Shown here: positions 56,040 through 64,000 of the stretch, in pieces
How positions within the stretch are numbered: position 1 is the stretch's first letter
Layout: every line of letters begins with the position of its first letter
Assembly (NCBI GenBank): GCA_040954595.2
Contig: CM082585.2
Location: 186,001 to 250,000, forward strand
Origin: Balanoglossus misakiensis
Taxonomy: Eukaryota; Hemichordata
Length of the DNA stretch: 64,000 nt
Reading direction: 5' to 3'
Notes under the pieces: model-generated
The model's database searches: none
What the model saw: only the letters and a program-made list of their open reading frames with translations
Told to the model about the DNA's origin: nothing
Program-made: the position numbers and the translations under genes

Positions 56040-57080
56040 TGAAGTACATTACATTCATGAAGACAGGAGATCATCTCTGTCCATAGATATATTTTACCAT
56101 TATGTTGTTTGACACAGAAATACTTATTGGCATATTTTCCATTTTTTGCAGAAAGGGGTATCTAGCTGTTGATCAAAATCTGCCAAACTAGATGTATATT
56201 CAAGCCTGTAAAGCAGTACAGTAGTTTGCAAGGGTAACATAAGATAATTATTGTTCTTCTAAGATTTCCTTTACCCCATAGATGATAGCATAGAATTGAA
56301 TTGCTCATTTTGGAGGGCAGTGTGTGACTTATTGTATTGTCCATCCAGGAGATTATCCTTACACTTTACTGCCTTATTTTTTGACACTAAAATACTTTGT
56401 CATATTTTCCATTTTTGTAGATAATAGTTTCTCTCTGGTGATCAACATTGATCTGTTGAACTGGATGTGTGTACATGCCTGTATTGCAGCCAATTGGTGT
56501 CTGAGGGTAACATATAAGATAATTATTTTTCTCCTAAAGATTTCCTAGGCCCCATAGATGAATGTATATAATTTAATTGCTCATTTTGGAGGTCAGTGTG
56601 TGACTTATTGTATTGTCCATCCAGGAGATCATCTGTCCACACATTTTACTGTCATGTTTTTTACACTAAAATACTTTGTCATATTTTCCATTTTTGCAGA
56701 TAATGGTTTCTCTCTGGTGATCAACATTGATCTGTCTAACTGGATGTGTGTACATGCCTGTATTGCAGCCAAGTGGTGTCTGAGGGTAACATAAGATAAT
56801 TCTTATTCTCTTAAAGATTTCCTAGACGCCATGGATGACAGCATAGAATTTAATTTCTCATTTGGAGGCCCCTGTACAACGTATTGTATTGTTCATGAAG
56901 ACAGGAGATCATCTCTGTCCATAGATACATTTTGCCGTGCTGTTTGACACAGAAATACTTATTGGCATATTTTTCATTTTTGCAGATAACAGTCACTGGT
57001 CCCTGTGATGAGTAACGTCTATCAACATAGATCTGTGCATGCTTGTACCGGTATAGCCGCCAAGCACTTCAAAGGTAACA
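56040..57080. repeat. Tandem array, about 265-285 bp unit, about four diverged copies
   Basis: Units carry GTATTGTCCATCCAGGAGA or its variant, CATATTTTCCATTTTTGCAG and GTAACATAAGATAATT. The copies are more diverged than those in the preceding array. Confidence 0.8.
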
Positions 57081-58480
57081 TAGCATTAACCTTACGGGCC
57101 ACTGATAATAAAAGTCGATGCATTCCTTCATTTTACTTGATAGCAAGCCCCCCCCCCTACTTGATAGCAAAACCCCCCACCCCACCCCCTTAAATGCTCC
57201 TATACACATCCATATTATATAAAAACACTGGAAGTGCACATGGTCGGTATATACTGTGTGCTTCAGTCGGGATAAATATTCATCCAGCAATGCATGATGA
57301 ACTGGGTCTGATTTTATAGCATTTATGCCCAGAGCTGGTCTTTCCACTTATTCATAATCACTGTACAGAGAGAGGAGTCAACGGCATACTCGGAATACTG
57401 TAACTGATGTCCAATTCATCCTATTGCTTTCTCTTCCAATATGCATTCAACCAGTTCATTGCCTGATGAAAAACATCAGATTCTTTAACTTGTAGTTTCG
57501 CGGACTTCAATTCACTCTTTTGACGCGGGCTTATCTTCATTTGGTAGAGTTTTAAGGGAGTGTCACGCCAGACAAAAATACAAAAGTGGGGCCCAAGTGT
57601 GTTCTACCACCATATTACATAGTGATCAAGAAGTGACCTGATCAGATGTTGTCACATCCTGGGCCCCTTTTTTACCCATGTTCAGTGTTTGACAGGAGCA
57701 TATTTTCGTTTCTGTGTGAATGTTGAATGTCTCTTATTTGCTGTAATCAATCAATCAATACAAGGTGAGTGTTATGTCGTCTTTCTGTGCATAGGCAAGA
57801 AGAGGATACATGTATGAATGCAGAAGCCCCAGTGAATCGGATGCAGAGAAGTTTCCTTCCAAGGACAGGATGACTTTATTTTACTGACTTTGATTCCATC
57901 GTCATTCCAAGAATAGAACTTCTCCCACAGGACGAAATTGAACATTGATCAATCCCTTCCTCATTTATATGATCTGTATTACAAATGTATTATTCTGATA
58001 GCATTTTTTGTCATTGTGTCAGAGAGAGAGAGAGAGGGTTTAAGTAGGTTAAAACTAAATTGTACACTTCAGTTTGCCAACACTGCTAAATTATCACCAT
58101 GATTTATTCAGCATAACCTGAAGGTTGTTGAATCCTATAGGCACAATAAGCATTGCATGTAGCAAGCACTTAGTGTAAATTTACGTTAATTGCACAGGGT
58201 ACAGCATCCTTCAGGTGTTTACTGTTTAGCTTTGTAGCATAATTGCACCCACATATAAAGAAAAAGTCAAGTTAAGATATTAAAGCCGAATGGTAAACAG
58301 AATACAAAGGGTTTACAGCATTAGTCCTGTATTGATACAGAAAGCAAATATGACAATGAACAGTTGACCAACATTGAACATTGTTTGACTGGCTCTCTCT
58401 CTCTCTCTATAAACTTGGACAGTCATTTTTCCAGAATGCACTGGATATAGGCATGATTGTAGTATTGAACATTCATTCAT
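57081..58480. other. No gene seen
   Basis: Non-coding with C-runs near 57148-57187, (GA)n near 58021-58035 and (CT)n near 58393-58408. Confidence 0.4.
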
Positions 58481-58632
58481 CCATCCATCCATTCATTCAT
58501 ACATACATACATACATACATACATACATACATACATACATACATACATACATACATACATTTATTCATTCACTCGTTCATTCATTCATTTATTTATATAT
58601 TTATTTGTGTCGTTGTATGTTTGCATGTACCC

Positions 58633-58664
<32 letters not shown>

Positions 58665-58800
58665 ATGTATGTATTGTATATATATATATATGTATGTATG
58701 TATGTCTGTCTGTCTGTCTTGTATGTATGTCTGTCTGTCTGTATGTATGTATGTCTGTCTGTCTGTATGTATGTATGTATGTATGCATGTATGAATATTT
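58480..58800. repeat. Tetranucleotide microsatellites (CATA/CATC, GTAT, GTCT)
   Basis: (CATA)n at about 58496-58560, (GT)n, (GTAT)n and (GTCT)n up to 58790. Open frames on both strands are artefacts. Confidence 0.93.
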
Positions 58801-58809
58801 TCAAAATTG

Positions 58810-59935
58810 TTGGATGTCTCGGAGTACTCTCTGTGTTGTGTTTTCAAATTCCTATTCGAATTGTCGACATTTTTGGGTGTCTGTGACTACTCTTTCATCA
58901 CATTCTGGCCTCTGTGTTTGCCGTGGTTGTGTTTTCGAATTCATATTCGAATTGTCAACATTTTTGGGTTTCTGTGACTACTCTCTCGTCACATTCTGGC
59001 CTCTGTGTTTGCCGTGGTTGTTTTTTCGAATTCTTATTCGAATTGTTGACATTTTTGGGTGTCTGTGACTACTCTTTTGTCACATTCTGGCCTCTGTGTT
59101 TGCCGTGGTTGTGTTTTCGAATTTTTATTCGAATTGTCAACATTTTTGGGTGTCTGTGACCACTCTCTCGTCACATTCTGGCCTCTGTGTTGGCCGTGGT
59201 TGTGTTTTCGAATTCTTATTCGAATTGTCAACATTTTTGGGTGTCTGTGACTACTCTCTCGTCACATTTTGGCCTCTGTATTTGCCGTGGTTGTGTTTTC
59301 GAATTCATATTCGAATTGTCAACATTTTTGGGTGTCTGTGACTACATCTCGTCACATTTTGGCCTCTGTGTTAGCCGTGGTTGTGTTTTCGAATTCTTAT
59401 TCGAATTGTCAACATTTTTGGGTGTCTGTGACTACATCTCATCACATTTTGGCCTCTGTGTTTGCCGTGGTTGTGTTTTCGAATTCATATTCGAATTGTC
59501 AACATTTTTGGGTGTCTGTGACTACTCTCTCGTCACATTCTGGCCTCTGTGTTTGCCGTGGTTGTGTTTTCGAATTCTTAATCGAATTGTCCACATTTTT
59601 GGGTGTCTGTGACTACTCTCTCGTCACATTCTGGACTCTGTGTTTGCCGTGGTTGTGTTTTCGAATTCATATTCGAATTGTTGACATTTTTGGGTGTCTG
59701 TGACTACTCTCTCGTCACATTCTGGCCTCTGTGTTTGCCGTGGTTGTGTTTTCGAATTCTTATTCGAATTGTCCACATTTTTGGGTGTCTGTGACTACTC
59801 TCTCGTCACATTCTGGACTCTGTGTTTGCCGTGGTTGTGTTTTCGAATTCATATTCGAATTGTCGACATTTTTGGGTGTCTGAGACTACTCTCTCGTCAC
59901 ATTCTGGCCTCTGTGTTTGCCGTGGTTGTGTTCTT
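58810..59935. repeat. 91-bp satellite, about 12 copies
   Basis: The unit includes CACATTCTGGCCTCTGTGTT, TTTCGAATTCATATTCGAAT and ACATTTTTGGGTGTCTGTGA. Unit starts are spaced 91 bp apart, with a 1-bp deletion in two copies (near 59345 and 59436). 91 is 3x30+1, so a stop-free unit is open in successive frames. Confidence 0.95.
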
Positions 59936-60036
59936 TCCGCACCTAGGATGTTTTTGGTCATCTGATGAAGCTGGTTCTCTACAAGATCCCAAGAATCCCA
60001 AGATTGCAGTCCGTCTTCAAGCAATTTATGTTTTTG

Positions 60037-60057
60037 CGCGCGCGCGCGCGCGCGCGT
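60037..60057. repeat. (CG)n microsatellite
   Basis: About 20 bp of alternating GC, next to unique sequence. Confidence 0.9.
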
Positions 60058-60780
60058 CTGTCGCTTGCTCCGTTGTACTTTCCCATATTATAAATAAAGA
60101 ATACGGTATGTATGTGTGTGCATTTTTAAATTTTTAGGATTTTATTATCTGTCTGTGTTCTTTTTCCTATTTTTTTAGGGTATGTCTTTAATGAATTTTT
60201 CCAATGGCTATAACAGATGAGAAGGTTTCAATTGCAATATGTTTTTATAATACCATAGTTTAGCATGACTAACTTAATTTCATGATGAGAAAAATATTTC
60301 AATAAATACTTCAAGTCCACTAAAACTTGCAATAGATCCTTCAAGTCCAGTGTAGTTTCCTGGGATCATTTCATTAGTTGGTTTTTTTTTTTGCGTAGTA
60401 TTCAACAGTTTGATATGTTGGTATATCTATTTTATGGTCACGTCTTGCCCACTGAGTCTGTCGATAATCAATAGATTTTCCCCACATTGCTAGCGAGTCC
60501 CACACAACGACGGCCCTAATCAACAGACTCAGTGCACAAGTAGGTTCTTTAATATTACCTTAATGATTTTGCCTTTACTTGACATAATTACGTATTTTTA
60601 TATCACACTTTTAATGCATTTGCATCGTTGCATGTATATGCATTGTGTGATTACTAGGTTTATAGTGCTTTGATTTTTGATGATTTTTTTTCTTTTTAAA
60701 TACATAAATAATGTGTTTGCAGTAGCCATATAGGCATAATTGTTTTTTTTTTGGCAAGGGGGGGGGAATATATTGGTGAA
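60058..60780. other. No gene seen
   Basis: Non-coding AT-rich sequence. Nothing recognisable before the next array. Confidence 0.4.
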
Positions 60781-62075
60781 TTTGCTCTTAAATTGAATAG
60801 CATTGAGCCTATGCAACATGGCTTACAGGCAACACATTATTTAAACTTTGTGGACAATAAAAAAACTTCACATTGTGGAGTTTTCTTTATTTTATACACA
60901 GTTTTGAGTTATTTAAACGCACGTCTTTAGCCTTTTTCCTCAATGTTCGAGGGTCTTTAATGAACTTTTTTCCAATGGCTGTATCAGACGAGGTAATTTG
61001 CTTGGCTTGACATTGTCAAGTATTTATGCATCATCTGAGTGTTTGCAGTCCTTTGATTTTATTGATGAAAATATCCTTTATAAGAACATAAATAATGTGT
61101 TTGCAGAAGCCATGTATTCATAATTGTTTTGTTTTGATTGTATTTTTTTGGGGGGGGGGGGGCAGTAAATTCGCTAAAAAATTGAATGGCATGGAGATCA
61201 TGCATCGTGGCTTACAGGCAACACATTATTTACAATGATATACTTCTGTTTAAGAAGTTTTATACACATTCAGTTTTCAGTTATTTTACATTTTAACATT
61301 CCTCTTTTTCCTCAATTTGAGAGGGTCTTTCACATTTTCAAGTGACTTTATCAGATAAGATTTTAATTTGCTAAATAATGTGTTTGCAGAAGCCATTTTG
61401 TTTGTATTTCGGGGGGAGGGTAGTAAATCAGTAAATTTGCTCATAAATTGAATGGCATGGAGATCATGCATCATGGCTTACAGGCAACACATTATTTACA
61501 ATGATATACTTCTTTTCAAGAAGTTTTCTCTATTTTATACACATTTAGTTTTCAGTTATTTTACATTTGAAAATTCTTTTTTTTCCCTTTAATTTAAGAG
61601 GGTCTTTCACATTTTCAAGTGACTTTATCAGATAAGATTTTAATTTGCTAAATAATGTGTTTGCAGAAGCCATTTTGTTTGTATTTCGGGGGGAGGGTAG
61701 TAAATCAGTAAATTTGCTCATAAATTGAATGGCATGGAGATCATGCATCATGGCTTACAGGCAACACATTATTTACAATGATATACTTCTTTTCAAGAAG
61801 TTTTCTCTATTTTATACACATTCAGTTTTCAGTTATTTTACATTTTAACATTCCTCTTTTTCCTCAATTTAAGAGGGTCTTTCAACTTTTCAAGTGACTT
61901 TATCAGATAAGATTTTAATTTGCTAAATAATGTGTTTGCAGAAGCCATATATTCATAATTGTTTTGTTTTGTTTGTATTTCGGGGGGAGGGTAGTAAATC
62001 AGTAAATTCGCTAATAAATTGAATGGCATGGAGATCATGCATCATGGCTTACAGGCAACACATTATTTACACTTT
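60781..62075. repeat. Tandem array, 265-390 bp unit, five copies
   Basis: GGCTTACAGGCAACACATTA occurs near 60820, 61209, 61474, 61750 and 62046. Units also share AAATAATGTGTTTGCAGAAG and GGGGGGAGGGTAGTAAATCA. The two central units are nearly identical. Confidence 0.9.
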
Positions 62076-63385
62076 TTTGACAGTAAAATACTTTCAATTT
62101 GCTTTTGAAGATTTCAACATTCATCTACATTCCCCCCCCCCCCCCCCCCCCCCCCAATTTGGGGGGATCATCAATGAAGTCTTCGCAGTGGCTGTAACTG
62201 ATGAGGTTTCCTGCGTATATCTCTTCAAGTCTAGCACAGTTTCATTTTATCACAGGAGCCATCCCAAGGAGAAAGGGGTCTTTATAAGGGTGGGGGATAT
62301 TTATGACTATATGACCCGTTTCTGTTTGGGATCGCCCCCAGTACATTAGTCACTTTAGACTCAACTGCTGTGTGCAGTGTTCAATAGTATGACTTTATTC
62401 TTTTTGTATTTTAATATGAAATTTAATATTTTACGTTCACGTGACATTGTTTGAGATTCATTCTTATAGACATTAAGGTCCACTATGTGTTACATTTGAC
62501 AAATTTTTCAGTACGTAATTTTGGTCTATGTATGCACCACGATTTCTGGTATGCATAATCAGCATTGTTATTGTTAACAATTGTATTCAAGTCAATTGAA
62601 TGCATTTGTCAATATTAACAATTCTGTACCAAAAATTACAGGTAGTTGCCCTTTAATTGTAAATGCTACATTTAGAACAGTGTAACACCAAACCTATTAT
62701 GATTTATTGAGAACACTTTATTCATTCAGAGATGAAATATTAATTTTTGTCAGTTTTAGTTTAGACCTACAATACCAAATTTTGCTTGGTATTGTAAAAC
62801 TTCCAACATTTTCTTTCTGTGAGGCAGAAAGAGGCATGAATTTAGAAATAGAATATTTTGTAAAGTTGGTGAATTACCTACGCTTTCCCAGAGTTTTTTC
62901 CCCTTATCCTGAAAAAAGGGTTTTATCTCTGGGTTTTGGTGCGGGGTAAATTTTCAGTTTATATATCATTCAAGTTTAGAATAAAGTACATGAGCCGCTC
63001 CTCATGTAAAATTGACATGTATTGTGTGTGTGTATGCTTTTGGATGTGGTAGCCTGCGGGCCAGGTGGCATGGCCATGGAGACTACACGTGGAGTGGGTT
63101 GGGTCTTTGTATGTATGTGTTGAGAGTTAGGGGATTGTGTGTGTCAGTCAACAGTACGTGTAGAGAAGGTATACGGTCACCTATGGAAATTTAGCTACAG
63201 TTACCACGTTAACTTGAGATCTAGCCAATCACGGATTTTCAGTGGGTGGCTACGGCGCGCCAAGTGTTTCAAAATTATTTATCATTATTTTATAGAAAAT
63301 TGATGTCTTTTAACAAAAAAAATACGTAAAAAAATACAAAAAACTGATTGGTGGTTTAAAAAATAACGAGGGTAAAAAGTAATCC
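62076..63385. other. No gene seen
   Basis: It contains a long C-run (about 62130-62155) facing a short G-run and a (GT)n stretch near 63020. No exon supported. Confidence 0.4.
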
Positions 63386-64000
63386 ATCGTGGAGTAAAAA
63401 AAAAAAAAAAAAAAAAAAATAACACACACAGAAGAAAATCTCACCTGTTGTCAAAAAAAAAAACCACCAAGCTTACCAAAAAAAAAACGTCCACAAGGCA
63501 GTTGCAAAAAAAAAAATCACTTATTTGTCACAAAAAAAACACGCGCACATTTTTCACGAAAAACGCACACTTCACCCCCACAAAAAATACACACAAAGTA
63601 TTAAAAAGAACACTCTTTGTAAAAAAAAAAAAGAGAGAGAGAGAGACTACAACTTGAAAAAAATGCACACCCCCAGAACAAACAACACAGGCAAACATAG
63701 AAAAAACACGAACATGTTAGCCATAAAAAACGGAGATATTTGTCACCGAAAAAAACCCGCACTCTTGTCACCCCAAAACTAACGGGCCACTTAAAAAAAC
63801 GCAGATGCACTGAGGTTGCAAAAATAATCACATTTTAATCCACCGAAAAAAAAACACAGGCAATTTGAAAAAAAAAAACGCACAGCATTTGCAAAAAAAA
63901 ATAATAGGAACATTTGTCACCCAAAAAAACAGGCAATTAAAAAAAAACGCAGAGCAATTTGCAAAAAAAAAAAAAAATAGAACCAGGCAATTTAAAAAAA
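63386..64000. repeat. A-rich degenerate short tandem repeats at the window end
   Basis: Runs of 6-30 A alternate with short CA-rich words (CACACA, GGCAATTTG, TTTGTCAC) at roughly 25-35 bp spacing. No coding meaning. Confidence 0.8.

Noticed and set aside
58381-59240. Cys/Val/Tyr-rich and His/Thr-rich frames on both strands
   Set aside because: They are translations of GTAT/CATA microsatellites and the 91-bp satellite.

Overview
This window is eukaryotic genomic DNA from an animal, most likely a marine invertebrate (amphioxus, hemichordate, echinoderm or mollusc type; I cannot fix the phylum). The signs are short coding exons with GT-AG borders, two calcium-binding EGF module exons, exons resembling Mediator subunit MED25, an AT-rich background, and a dense load of transposons, palindromic MITEs and minisatellites. 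No bacterial operons, CRISPR arrays or rRNA genes are visible. Coding content is sparse. Most of the long coding potential belongs to mobile elements.

Layout. 0-3.2 kb: two consecutive minus-strand exons of an unidentified host gene. 4.2-8.3 kb: pogo-like MITEs, one of them split by a 3.3-kb foldback element that carries a broken CXC-domain gene fragment. 9.37-19.22 kb: a roughly 9.85-kb element with imperfect terminal inverted repeats. It encodes, on the minus strand, an intron-containing multidomain protein: zinc-binding N-terminus, OTU cysteine protease, transposase-like core, PIN/FEN-like nuclease and C-terminal CXC module. A LINE fragment and palindromic repeats are nested in it. 19.9-23.0 kb: two minus-strand cbEGF exons, one with a stop codon, around a 237-bp tandem array. 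23.37-31.72 kb: a Ty3/gypsy LTR retrotransposon with a tRNA-Pro primer site, gag, a textbook -1 frameshift signal, protease, RT, RNase H and integrase. 32-37.1 kb: a broken MED25-like gene on the minus strand, interleaved with inverted MITE copies and hairpins. 37-46 kb: non-coding DNA with hairpins and MITEs. 46.4-62.1 kb: a succession of tandem arrays (GAT-rich higher-order repeat, 170-230-bp minisatellite with a TTAA-flanked MITE, 277-bp, about 275-bp, 91-bp and about 280-bp arrays). 63.4-64 kb: A-rich degenerate repeats.

The most interesting items are the OTU/nuclease/CXC mobile element, whose gene is spliced and whose insertion site can be compared with a related uninterrupted segment near 2 kb, and the GGGAAAC + 6-nt spacer + 8-bp hairpin between gag and pro in the LTR element. 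Several otherwise good reading frames are interrupted by single-base shifts or TGA codons. That fits either ageing copies or residual indel errors in a long-read assembly. The reading frames inside the satellites are by-products of repeat length or composition, not genes.
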